A DNA stretch of 64,000 nt from Streptomyces sp. NBC_01197 (GTDB lineage: Bacteria; Actinomycetota; Actinomycetes; Streptomycetales; Streptomycetaceae): NCBI RefSeq assembly GCF_036010505.1, contig NZ_CP108569.1, forward strand, positions 2,358,001-2,422,000, given 5' to 3'. Made by a program: the position numbers and the translations under genes. How positions within the stretch are numbered: position 1 is the first letter of the stretch; every line of letters starts with the position of its first letter. Of the stretch, positions 18,562 through 26,080 are shown one piece after another. The notes below the pieces were generated by a model, which saw nothing but the letters and a program-made list of their open reading frames with translations, was not told the DNA's origin and did not search any database.

Positions 18562-18884
18562 ATGACGGCCATGGCCAGCGCACGGCGGGCGCGCAACGAC
18601 ACGCGCTCGGCACGGCGTTGCATACGGCGGGCGGTCATCAGGCGCAGGGCCTGACGTTCGACATCGGCCTCCCTGCGGCGCTCGTGGATATGAGCACGAG
18701 CCATGGCTTCTGGGATGAGTTGCATCTCACGGGTCCTGTTCTGACGCGACGCGGTCGCGCCGATAGTGCTGACGACTGGTGTGGCGGAGCCGGACGGCTC
18801 GCTGGTGGAAGTGGTCATCGGGTCCTGCTTCTGGGGATCGAGCTTGTGGGGGCGGTCAATCGTTCCGGGGCCGGTGAGTTTCAT
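18555..18884 (-). CDS. Small basic protein translationally coupled to wblC
   Basis: The 109-residue product starts MKLTGPGTIDRP. Its ATG (18884) overlaps the wblC TGA as ATGA, so wblC translation should feed this gene. The first half is Thr/Ser/Pro-rich and probably disordered. The second half (from about residue 50) is a long, strongly basic amphipathic helix with RREADVERQALRLMTARRM and repeated Arg pairs, suggesting nucleic-acid or RNA-polymerase contact. A downstream ATG at 18818 is an alternative start but would lose the overlap. I recognise no named family. Its position suggests a role in the WblC antibiotic-stress response. Confidence 0.7.
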   Translation of the reverse strand: MKLTGPGTIDRPHKLDPQKQDPMTTSTSEPSGSATPVVSTIGATASRQNRTREMQLIPEAMARAHIHERRREADVERQALRLMTARRMQRRAERVSLRARRALAMAVMQ

Positions 18885-19249
18885 GCCGCGACCGGGTTCT
18901 TGCGCGGGCGGCCACGCGGCCTCTTGCGGGCGACGACGACGCCCTGGACGAAAAGCTCTCCGCCCCAGACACCCCACGGCTCGCGACGCTCTTTGGCGCC
19001 GGCGAGGCAGGCCTCGACGAGCGGGCAGGTACGGCAGAGCGACTTCGCGTACTCGACATCGGCCGGGGTCTCGGCGAAGAAGACCTCCGGGTCGTAGGCA
19101 CGGCAGGGAACGGGCACATCGAGGTTCTCGATGGCGTCGTCGAGAACGGTCAGCGCGGTGAGCGGGAACACGGTGGGATCCTCCGGGGCAACAGGGGGCG
19201 AGAGCGTCTGTGAGGGCGGTACGGACGGGGCGTGCGCTTCGATTTGCAC
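18881..19249 (-). CDS. wblC: WhiB-family regulator WblC (WhiB7)
   Basis: The 122-residue product starts at GTG 19249. The four iron-sulfur cysteines are at about 49, 72, 75 and 81 (C-x22-CxxC-x5-C), followed by the turn GVWGG. The C-terminus carries an AT-hook (RPRGRPRK). Together the hook and the GVWGG turn identify WhiB7/WblC among WhiB paralogues. This protein binds the vegetative sigma factor and activates intrinsic antibiotic-resistance genes from promoters with an AT-rich element upstream of -35. The gene sits between uvrD2 and AarF, as whiB7 does in mycobacteria. It has a leader of about 560 nt with a uORF and an attenuator hairpin, and ends by overlapping the next gene. Confidence 0.95.
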   Translation of the reverse strand: MQIEAHAPSVPPSQTLSPPVAPEDPTVFPLTALTVLDDAIENLDVPVPCRAYDPEVFFAETPADVEYAKSLCRTCPLVEACLAGAKERREPWGVWGGELFVQGVVVARKRPRGRPRKNPVAA

Positions 19250-19311
19250 GGTGATTTCATTCCTCGTCTGGTCGTTCCGGTCTGTTTGACCGAAGGTCGT
19301 CTGGTGGCCCA

Positions 19312-19357
19312 GTACAAACAAAAGGGCCGCGGATCCCGGGTGGGGTTCCGCGGCCCT
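19312..19357 (-). terminator. Attenuator (intrinsic terminator) in the wblC leader
   Basis: On the minus strand an 11-bp perfect stem (19347-19357 with 19323-19333, 13-nt loop) runs directly into a T-rich tract (TTTTGTTTGT, 19314-19323). It lies 24 nt after the uORF stop and 63 nt before the wblC start. Intrinsic terminators this canonical are rare in streptomycetes, which points to regulation. Confidence 0.88.
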
Positions 19358-19380
19358 GAAGGCGCCTGCCTGATGCTGAA

Positions 19381-19683
19381 TCAGACTGGATCACTCCAGG
19401 GTTCGAGCCCACGGAAGGCCCACATCGTGTGATGCTGCGTTGCCTGCGTCCCGAATTCGGCACCGGCTGCCGCAAACGCATAGGACGGCATCCCCGCGAT
19501 TGCTACTGCTGCTTCCGGTGCCTGGGTCGGTCGCTCATTACGGTCCCGAATGGGAAGGCTCGCCAGGGAAACAGGGCTGACGGCAGAGACGCCGGACAGA
19601 CCGGTTCCACGGAGAGAGGAGCCGAGCAGGCAGGTGACGACGACCGAGCGGTCGGTCATTTTGGTCTTCGTGATGGTTGCCAC
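19381..19683 (-). CDS. Upstream leader ORF (uORF) of wblC
   Basis: A 100-codon minus-strand frame starts at GTG 19683 with a strong ribosome site (AGGAGG, about 8-nt spacing). It ends at 19381, just before the attenuator hairpin. The product starts MATITKTKMTDRSVVV and resembles no enzyme. In known whiB7/wblC leaders, ribosome stalling on a uORF by translation inhibitors prevents terminator formation; this arrangement fits that model. The peptide itself may be irrelevant or may act in cis. An internal ATG at codon 9 is an alternative start. Confidence 0.7.
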   Translation of the reverse strand: MATITKTKMTDRSVVVTCLLGSSLRGTGLSGVSAVSPVSLASLPIRDRNERPTQAPEAAVAIAGMPSYAFAAAGAEFGTQATQHHTMWAFRGLEPWSDPV

Positions 19684-19748
19684 TGGTCTCGCCTCCTCTC
19701 GGCGTCTCGGGGAGCTGGGCCCGGGGGCCTCGTCCCATTCGTATGTAG

Positions 19749-19775
19749 GTCAAGTACAGCTGTAGTGAAGTACAG
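19749..19775. repeat. 11-bp direct repeat, 16-bp period, in the wblC leader
   Basis: Copies at 19749-19759 and 19765-19775 differ at one base (on the minus strand CTGTACTTGAC and CTGTACTTCAC). They lie between the predicted transcription start and the uORF. They could form part of an alternative RNA structure or a protein site. Confidence 0.5.
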
Positions 19776-19819
19776 CACGGAACCAGGGCTTCAGAGAAGT
19801 CGCTGTTCCCGTGGTTAAG

Positions 19820-19860
19820 AACCTAAGGGGGTTCCCGGGGCGTGCGCAAACTATTTTTTC
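19820..19860 (-). promoter_or_regulatory. WblC-type autoregulated promoter of wblC
   Basis: On the minus strand a GAAAAAATAGT tract (19850-19860) lies directly upstream of a -35-like TTGCGC (19844-19849). An 18-nt spacer and a -10-like TAGGTT (19820-19825) follow. An AT-rich element next to the -35 is the known WhiB7/WblC promoter signature. Predicted start is near 19812. Confidence 0.75.
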
Positions 19861-19872
19861 AACGAGTTTCGG

Positions 19873-22059
19873 TCAGTCTTCCCCGTCGTCGTCCGCGCGT
19901 TCCTGACCTGCACAGATCTTCAGCACATCGGCCCCGAACCGGGCGATCTTCCGGGCCGGGACGCCGGCGATCCGCGTCAGCTCCGTCTCGCTGGACGGCA
20001 CGGCCTCCGCGATAGCCATCAGGGTCTTGTCGGTGAACACGCAGAACGCGGGCTGTCCCGTCTCCGCCGCCTGGACCGAGCGCCACTCGTGCAGCCGCTC
20101 GTACAGCGCCTCGTCCATGTCGGAAGGGCAGTCCTCGCACCGCATCAGCTTCATCTCGCCGCCGTCGGTCAGGCTCTTGCCGCAGACCCGGCACCGCACC
20201 GGCCCGCGGTGCTTGCGGCGGACCGCCGCACCCCGCTCGATCCCGCCACCGCCACCGGCGCCGCCGCGCAGCCCGGCGGCAGCACCGCCCGACGAGCCCG
20301 GTCGCAGTCCGCTGAGGAAGCGGCTGGGGCGGCGGGAGGCCCTGCCGCCGGGCGACCTGGACAGCGCCCAGGAGAGCGTGAGGTGCAGCCGGGCCCTGGT
20401 GACGCCCACATAGAGCAGCCGGCGCTCCTCCTCGACCTGCTCGTCGGTCTTGGCGTAGGTGATCGGCATCATCCCCTCGGTCAGTCCGACCAGGAACACC
20501 GCGTCCCACTCCAGGCCCTTGGCCGAGTGCAGCGAGGCCAGCGTGACGCCCTGGATGGTCGGGGCGTGCTGCGCGGCCGCCCGCTCGTCCAGCTCGGCGA
20601 CGAGGTCCGAGAGGGTCGCCCCCTCCCTGGCCCTGGCGAAGTCCTCGGCCAGGCGCACCAGCGCAGCCAGCGACTCCCAGCGGTCACGGACCGCCCCGGA
20701 CCCCGCCGGAGCCTCCGCCCGCCACCCCTTGGTGCCGAGCACCGCCCGCACCTGGGACGGCAGATCCACCGCGTCGTCGAGCAGCGGGTCGTTGCCACCG
20801 GCCCGGGCGGCTCCGCGCAGCGCGACGCCGGCCTCCCGCACCTCGGGCCGTTCGAAGAACCGCTCGGCTCCGCGCAGCTGGTAGGGAACCCCCGCGTCGG
20901 CCAGCGCCTGCTCGTAGACCTCGGACTGGGCGTTGATCCGGTACAGCACGGCGATCTCGGACGCGGGGACGCCCGCGGCGATCAGGTCCCGGATCCGGCG
21001 CGCGGTGCCCTCGGCCTCGGTGGGCTCGTCCCCGTACTCCTTGTAGACCGGCTCGGGCCCCGGGGAGCGCTGCGAGATCAGCTCAAGGCGGTGCTCGGCG
21101 GCGCGGCCGCGCGCCTGGGCCAGCAACCCGTTGGCCAGGTGGACGACCTGCGGTGTCGAGCGGTAGTCCCGGACCAGCTTCACCACCGTGGCCTGCGGAT
21201 GGCGGACCCGGAAGTTGAGCAGGTGGTCGGGGGTGGCGCCGGTGAACGAGTAGATCGTCTGGCTGGCGTCGCCCACGACGCACAGATCCTCCCGGTCCCC
21301 CACCCACAGTTCGAGAAGCCGCTGCTGCAGCGGGCTGACGTCCTGGTACTCGTCGACCACGAAGTGCTGGTACTGACTGCGGATCCGGTCGGCGATGTCG
21401 TGCCGGTCCTGGAGGATGCCGACGGTCAGCAGCAGCACGTCCTCGAAGTCGATCACTCCCCGGTCCCGCTTGAGCTGCTCGTACATCGCGTAGATCTGGG
21501 AGATCTCGGCCGGGCCCCGGGGCGCCTCGCGGGCCGACTTCGCGATGGCCGCCGGATAGTCGGCGGGCACGGTCTGGGTGACCTTGGACCACTCGATCTC
21601 GCCCGTCACGTCCCGCAGCTCATTGCGGTCGAGCCGGACACCGCAGCGCGCCGCGGCCTCGGCGACCAGCTGGACCTTGCGCTCGACGAGCCGGGGCACC
21701 TCGCCGCCGACCGCCTTGGGCCAGAAGAACTGGAGCTGGCGCAGCGCGGCCGAGTGGAACGTACGCGCCTGGACACCGCCCGCGCCGAGCTGGCGCAGCC
21801 GCCCGCGCATCTCCCCGGCCGCGCGGTTGGTGAAGGTGACGGCGAGCACCGTGGAAGGCTGCAGTATCCCGGCGCGCACCCCGTAGGCGATGCGGTGCGT
21901 GATCGCGCGCGTCTTGCCCGTACCGGCTCCGGCCAGCACACACACCGGACCGCGCAGGGCCGTCGCGACTTCGCGCTGCTCGGGGTCGAGACCTTCGAGC
22001 ACCGCGTCGGCGGAGTCCGGAACCTGCGGGAAGAGAGAGGCGTGCGTTGCTGCTGTCAC
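19873..22059 (-). CDS. uvrD2: ATP-dependent DNA helicase UvrD2
   Basis: The 728-residue superfamily 1A helicase starts at GTG 22059. Walker A AGAGTGKT is near residue 42. Further motifs are AVTFTNRAA, VVDEYQDVSPLQ (Walker B), GDASQTIYSFTGA, LVRDYRSTPQV and LHSAKGLEWDAV, with LLYVGVTRAR as motif VI. A Gly/Arg-rich linker then leads to two zinc-type Cys pairs (RCRVCG and RCEDCP), followed by a C-terminal HRDC domain. That architecture is characteristic of actinobacterial UvrD2 (Rv3198c), a 3'-5' helicase for DNA repair. It is divergent from the mycoredoxin gene. Confidence 0.95.
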   Translation of the reverse strand: MTAATHASLFPQVPDSADAVLEGLDPEQREVATALRGPVCVLAGAGTGKTRAITHRIAYGVRAGILQPSTVLAVTFTNRAAGEMRGRLRQLGAGGVQARTFHSAALRQLQFFWPKAVGGEVPRLVERKVQLVAEAAARCGVRLDRNELRDVTGEIEWSKVTQTVPADYPAAIAKSAREAPRGPAEISQIYAMYEQLKRDRGVIDFEDVLLLTVGILQDRHDIADRIRSQYQHFVVDEYQDVSPLQQRLLELWVGDREDLCVVGDASQTIYSFTGATPDHLLNFRVRHPQATVVKLVRDYRSTPQVVHLANGLLAQARGRAAEHRLELISQRSPGPEPVYKEYGDEPTEAEGTARRIRDLIAAGVPASEIAVLYRINAQSEVYEQALADAGVPYQLRGAERFFERPEVREAGVALRGAARAGGNDPLLDDAVDLPSQVRAVLGTKGWRAEAPAGSGAVRDRWESLAALVRLAEDFARAREGATLSDLVAELDERAAAQHAPTIQGVTLASLHSAKGLEWDAVFLVGLTEGMMPITYAKTDEQVEEERRLLYVGVTRARLHLTLSWALSRSPGGRASRRPSRFLSGLRPGSSGGAAAGLRGGAGGGGGIERGAAVRRKHRGPVRCRVCGKSLTDGGEMKLMRCEDCPSDMDEALYERLHEWRSVQAAETGQPAFCVFTDKTLMAIAEAVPSSETELTRIAGVPARKIARFGADVLKICAGQERADDDGED

Positions 22060-22266
22060 CCCGCCATGCTGCCAGGTCCCACGAGACCGGCGGGTCCGTT
22101 GTCCACAGGGCACCGGTCGCAGTCGTACTAATGCGGGAATGGTGACCGGGTCACGTACGTTCTACGGCATGTGACTTCCCGGGGCCACGCCCCGGGAATC
22201 CCCATGTATCGGACGAAGCAGCACAGACAGCTGCGGGCGAAGCAGCAGCAGAGGAGCGCGAGAGAC

Positions 22267-22524
22267 ATGCCGGGCACTGTGACGATGTACAGCACCACAT
22301 GGTGCGGCTACTGCCGTCGGCTGAAGGGCCAGATGGACCGCGAGGGCATCGCGTACACCGAGGTGAACATCGAGCACGACGCCGACTCCGCGGCCTTCGT
22401 GGAGAAGGCGAACGGCGGCAACCAGACCGTCCCGACGGTTCAGGTAGTTCCCGCCGACGGTGGCGCTGAGGTCGTGATGACCAACCCGAGCCTTGCCCAG
22501 GTCAAACAGGCGCTCGGCGTCTGA
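22267..22524 (+). CDS. Mycoredoxin (glutaredoxin-like, CGYC)
   Basis: The 85-residue thioredoxin-fold protein starts at ATG 22267. The active site is CGYC in MYSTTWCGYCRRLKG, the cis-Pro segment is TVPTVQV and the end is LAQVKQALGV, all typical of mycoredoxin-1. It reduces mycothiol-protein mixed disulfides in the cytoplasm, using mycothiol where other bacteria use glutathione. It is divergent from uvrD2, as in mycobacteria. Confidence 0.94.
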   Translation: MPGTVTMYSTTWCGYCRRLKGQMDREGIAYTEVNIEHDADSAAFVEKANGGNQTVPTVQVVPADGGAEVVMTNPSLAQVKQALGV

Positions 22525-22542
22525 CCCGGGAGCAACGCACGC

Positions 22543-22572
22543 GACCCCGCCCAGGAACCACGGGCGCGGGTC
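22543..22572 (+). terminator. Hairpin after mycoredoxin gene
   Basis: Two arms (22543-22552 and 22562-22572), complementary apart from one bulged base, lie 18 bp past the mycoredoxin stop. They are followed by a pyrimidine-rich stretch. Confidence 0.55.
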
Positions 22573-22637
22573 TCGTCTCTGTCCGGCCGCTCAGCTCTGC
22601 CCGGCTCTGCCCGGCTCTGCTCGGTCTGTCCGGCTGC

Positions 22638-23474
22638 TCAGCAGTACGGCTGCTGGTCGGTCAGTGACGCCGCTACCCGCATGAAGACACCGAAGAGTCG
22701 GTAGAGCTGCGGAACAGCCCCCGCGACCTCGACAGTGCGCGAGTCCCGCAGGCTGACTCCGGGGATCACTTCGAGCTGGCTGGCAATGGTGGCCGACTGC
22801 CACCGCACCGCCAAGGTCGCTGCGGCTTCCGTGTGCGGCAGCCGTGGGCGGGAGTCGGCACGGCGCACCCCCTCAGTGGCGGCTTCCTCGATGGCCTTGC
22901 GCGCTTCGGTCGCAGGCCTCATCCGAGCGCTGAAGCGATCCCTGGCGTACTTGACCGGAGCCGTGACGGCCTGGGCGTCCCAGGCCGTCGCCTCATCGCA
23001 GGCCGCGTCATCGCCGGAAAGCATCACCACGGGCACCCCGAGTGCAGCGGCCGTGGCATGCGCGAACCCGATCTCTCCCATGGGTCGGCCGTCCAGCCAC
23101 ATGTCCTCGATCTCGTGACCCATATAACTGTGGCTGAGCACGCCCAGGGCACCGGCACGTGAGTGGTAGCCGACGCACAGCACCGCGTCGAAGTCACCGT
23201 CCAGACCTTCGAGCATCCCCATCCGCTTGGGCTTGCCCCTGACCAGCTCCGCCTCGCGGTGCATCTGATCCACCAGCAGGTTCCGCATGGATCCGTGTGC
23301 GTCATTCACCAGCACCCTCGTGGCACCGGCCGCGAGCGCGCCACGCACGGCCGCGTTCACGTCCTCGGTCATCATGACCCGGCCGTGCTGGTAGTCCTGC
23401 CCGCCGATCTGCACGTCCTGGGCACCCACCAGTCCCGTGACGCCCTCCATGTCGGCACTGATGTACACCTGCAC
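22638..23474 (-). CDS. M55 family D-aminopeptidase (DppA-like)
   Basis: The 278-residue product has the zinc ligands of Bacillus DppA at the same positions: Asp8 and Glu10 in ISADMEGVTG, His60 in NDAHGSMRN, His104 in GYHSRAG and a Glu near 134 in MGEIGF. No signal peptide. The family forms a decameric, self-compartmentalised cytoplasmic enzyme that removes N-terminal D-amino acids, useful for recycling cell-wall-derived peptides. It lies 64 bp downstream of the GlnH-like lipoprotein gene on the same strand and may be read with it. The peptide ABC importer lies 30 kb away. Confidence 0.93.
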   Translation of the reverse strand: MQVYISADMEGVTGLVGAQDVQIGGQDYQHGRVMMTEDVNAAVRGALAAGATRVLVNDAHGSMRNLLVDQMHREAELVRGKPKRMGMLEGLDGDFDAVLCVGYHSRAGALGVLSHSYMGHEIEDMWLDGRPMGEIGFAHATAAALGVPVVMLSGDDAACDEATAWDAQAVTAPVKYARDRFSARMRPATEARKAIEEAATEGVRRADSRPRLPHTEAAATLAVRWQSATIASQLEVIPGVSLRDSRTVEVAGAVPQLYRLFGVFMRVAASLTDQQPYC

Positions 23475-23537
23475 GCCGCTGCCTCCGCTCTGGCCCCGGC
23501 AACCGCCGAGAACCCGATGATCACCACACTGCCGGTT

Positions 23538-24908
23538 CTAGGATGCCGGGCTCCCGCACACTCCCGGCAGCAGGTCCGTGCCCGCCAGTCTGCGGCGTTC
23601 CTGTTCGAGCTGTGTCAGCAGTCTGTTCTGGGTGGCGCTGTCCGGTGTGCTGAGGAACTTCAGCACCGCGTGCTGGAAGGCGTCGCGCAGGGTGGGCGGC
23701 ATCGCGTCCGAGGCGTCGAAGCACAGCTTGTGCGTCGGCGCCTCGCTCGTTCCGCCGGTGAGGAGCGTCGCCGCCTTGCGGCCGAGCGGGTCGGTGGGCT
23801 GGGGGTCCGAGGCGCTGGGGAAGTGCGGTTTCAGCTTCGGTGCGGCCTGGGCCAGCCAGATCCTGCGGCCCTGAGGGCCGGCCAGTTTGCTGAGCAGTCG
23901 CATCGCCGCCGGGCTGTCGCGGAACACCGCGGCCATGTCGGCCGACACCTCGTATGCGTCCTTGTGGCGGCCCAGCCCGGGAATCGTGTCGGCCGATGGC
24001 TTGAATGTGATGTCAGGGCCGTACAGATAGCGGATGAAGGTCCCCGCGTGCTCCTCCGTGCAGGTACCGGAGTTGAGCAGACCCGTGCCGCCCCTCCCGG
24101 TGTACGGGATGTCCAGCGCGCTCCTGGTGTTCTGCCCGGCCATCAGCGAGGCCCAGGTGCTCCACGCGTCCCGTACCTCGGAGCTGGTCCAGGGCAGGAC
24201 GCCGGTGGCCCACTGCTCGTACACGTCGGGACCGGACCTGTGCAGCAGGATGTCCTCGATCCAGTCGGTGCCCGGCCAGCCCGTGGTGGCCTGTGCGCTC
24301 ATCCCGAGGCACCAGCTGTGCGGCCTGACCGGCTGGTTCGTCCTGGTCCACACCAGGCTCTTGATGTCGACCTTGAGCGGGACCCAGTAGGTGTGCCTGG
24401 TGCCGTTGACGACCAGTTCGGGGGCCCAGGGCGGGTACGCCCTGCTCGCCAGGTCCCCGGCCAGCGGCGTCAGCGCGCCCTCGCGCGCGTACTCCTGGAG
24501 TTCGCCCTGGCTGTTGAGGATCGCCACGTCCGGCGGCGCGTCCGCCTCCAGCTGCGCGACCAGCGTCTCGCGCAGCGAGCTGGTGCCCTGGTAGCTGTAG
24601 GTATACGGGGTGCCGTTGTCCAGCAGGTCCAGCGTCCTGGTGAACGCGGCCGCTTCGCTCCCCGTCCACGGTCCGAGGACGACAACCGTCTGCTTGGCGC
24701 CGCCGGAGCAGCCGCCGCCGAGCGCGGCGGCGAGCACGGTCAGCGTGGCGGCCAGCAGCAGACGCCGACGGCGCCGACGGCGCGGGCCGGTCCCGGCCCG
24801 CTTCGCCGCAGGCGTCCGGCCCGCGCCCCCGCCTCGCTCCGCGCCGCCCGCCTGCCCCGTTCCCCCGCCGGACGGCCCCGTGCGGGTGCCGTGATTCGTC
24901 CGCGTCAC
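23538..24908 (-). CDS. GlnH-like extracellular solute-binding lipoprotein
   Basis: The 456-residue product starts at GTG 24908, overlapping the preceding stop (GTGA). A long basic N-region with seven consecutive Arg precedes a hydrophobic core and a lipobox-like LGGGC (Cys67), so it should be a membrane-anchored lipoprotein. The mature part resembles family 1 solute-binding proteins (TVVVLGPWTGSEAAAF, PDVAILNSQGELQEYA, VWTRTNQPVRPHSWC). No ABC permease or ATPase is adjacent. Instead it is last in an operon with a GlnX-like membrane protein and a PknG-like kinase, so it probably acts as a ligand sensor and not in transport. The ligand is unknown. Confidence 0.82.
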   Translation of the reverse strand: MTRTNHGTRTGPSGGGTGQAGGAERGGGAGRTPAAKRAGTGPRRRRRRRLLLAATLTVLAAALGGGCSGGAKQTVVVLGPWTGSEAAAFTRTLDLLDNGTPYTYSYQGTSSLRETLVAQLEADAPPDVAILNSQGELQEYAREGALTPLAGDLASRAYPPWAPELVVNGTRHTYWVPLKVDIKSLVWTRTNQPVRPHSWCLGMSAQATTGWPGTDWIEDILLHRSGPDVYEQWATGVLPWTSSEVRDAWSTWASLMAGQNTRSALDIPYTGRGGTGLLNSGTCTEEHAGTFIRYLYGPDITFKPSADTIPGLGRHKDAYEVSADMAAVFRDSPAAMRLLSKLAGPQGRRIWLAQAAPKLKPHFPSASDPQPTDPLGRKAATLLTGGTSEAPTHKLCFDASDAMPPTLRDAFQHAVLKFLSTPDSATQNRLLTQLEQERRRLAGTDLLPGVCGSPAS

Positions 24909-26080
24909 CGGAAGTCCTCCCGCCTCGGGACCCGTACGTAGTCGCGCCGGTAGGCCAGGAGCGCCCAGCCGGTGACCGCCGCGCCGAGCAGGCCGGCCGG
25001 CAGGATGAACCCCGTCACCGACTCCCAGCCCGCGCTGTGCGCCCGGCGCATCGCGCCGGCGATCCGCTGCTGCAGCTCGTCGATCGAGCCCGGTGCGGCC
25101 GCCGTGCCGGCGGTCCGTGACAGCTGGACCGCCGGTGCGGCGGAGGACACCCGGGCCAGTTCCCCGTCGGCGATCCGCCGCACGGCCGCCTGTCCGTGCT
25201 GCACCTGCACGGAGCCCAGTACCAGCACAGGCACGGCGAGCAGCGGCAGTACGGTCGCTGCCAGCGGCAGGCTCAGCAGCCGGAACCGCGCCTTCAGGAA
25301 GGTGAGCGTCCGGAACAGGCCGACCGCCAGCAGGACGTACGCGGCGCAGGCGACGGCTGCGAGGGTCACCGGTCCTGTGCCCCAGCCCGCCTCGTGGTCC
25401 AGATCCGCGCGCAGGCTCCGCTCCAGCGAGCCGATGCGGTCCTGGATGGTGGTCGCCTCATAACCGCGTACGGTGCGGTCGGCGCGGTCGGCGCAGCCCG
25501 CCGGGGTGCCCGCGCCACCGGTGCCGTCAGTGCCGCCCGTGCCGCCGGTACCGCCCGTCGTCTCGCAGAGCATGCTGAGCGCGTACGAGAGATACGCCTT
25601 CTTGAGCGTGGGGTCGTCCCGGTTTCGGTCGGCGGTGCCGATGTAGCCGTTGTAGTCGACCACCAGCCCCGACACCACCTGGAGGCCCTGCCGCTGGGAG
25701 GCGCTGAGCGCCGGTGACTGGGCGGCCTCGTTGAGGTTCTGGGTGGCCCTGGTGATCAGGGTCGGATAGGTCTGGCCGAGTCCGATCAGTTCCGGCCCCT
25801 GGAGGACCGAATCGGCTTCCTTCTGTGCCTGGTCCAGGGCGACTTCGGCCCGGGTCAGCTCCACCAGGGCGGGTCCTGTTCGGTCGGCGATCCGGGACGA
25901 GTCGCCGTGCACGTCCCCGTACGCCAGGGACAGCGACCCGAACGCGATCACCGTGAGCAGGGGCAGCACGATCAGCCGGTCGCGGAGGAAGGCGGGGCTC
26001 TGCCCGGCCGGCACGGGGGCCAGGCAGAGCAGCCGGCGCAGCGCCCCGAGTGCCGGAGTCACCCGGCCCGCGCCTCTCAC
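24905..26080 (-). CDS. GlnX-like four-helix membrane sensor
   Basis: The 391-residue product starts at GTG 26080, overlapping the VWA stop (GTGA). Membrane helices lie at about 36-54, 240-262, 272-295 and 355-380. A helical outer domain sits between the first two (about 55-235), with a Gly/Thr tandem stretch at about 185-200 (GGTGGTGGTDGTGG). That topology, and its place beside a binding lipoprotein and a PknG-like kinase, match mycobacterial GlnX, which relays amino-acid binding by GlnH to PknG. No enzyme motif is present. The GlnX assignment rests on topology and context, not on a diagnostic motif. Confidence 0.7.
   Translation of the reverse strand: MRGAGRVTPALGALRRLLCLAPVPAGQSPAFLRDRLIVLPLLTVIAFGSLSLAYGDVHGDSSRIADRTGPALVELTRAEVALDQAQKEADSVLQGPELIGLGQTYPTLITRATQNLNEAAQSPALSASQRQGLQVVSGLVVDYNGYIGTADRNRDDPTLKKAYLSYALSMLCETTGGTGGTGGTDGTGGAGTPAGCADRADRTVRGYEATTIQDRIGSLERSLRADLDHEAGWGTGPVTLAAVACAAYVLLAVGLFRTLTFLKARFRLLSLPLAATVLPLLAVPVLVLGSVQVQHGQAAVRRIADGELARVSSAAPAVQLSRTAGTAAAPGSIDELQQRIAGAMRRAHSAGWESVTGFILPAGLLGAAVTGWALLAYRRDYVRVPRREDFR

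Noticed and set aside
19232..19432. Plus-strand 66-codon frame across the wblC leader
   Set aside because: It reads through the attenuator hairpin, lacks a ribosome site and has no coding character.
20089..22131. 680-codon plus-strand open frame opposite uvrD2
   Set aside because: Shadow of the helicase gene, whose motifs are all intact on the minus strand.
22585..22640. CTCTGCCCGG-type triplicate as a mobile-element remnant
   Set aside because: Only three short imperfect copies in a gap between convergent genes, without inverted ends or transposase remains.
23163..24941. 592-codon plus-strand open frame opposite the M55 and lipoprotein genes
   Set aside because: Crosses two real genes and has no recognisable domain.
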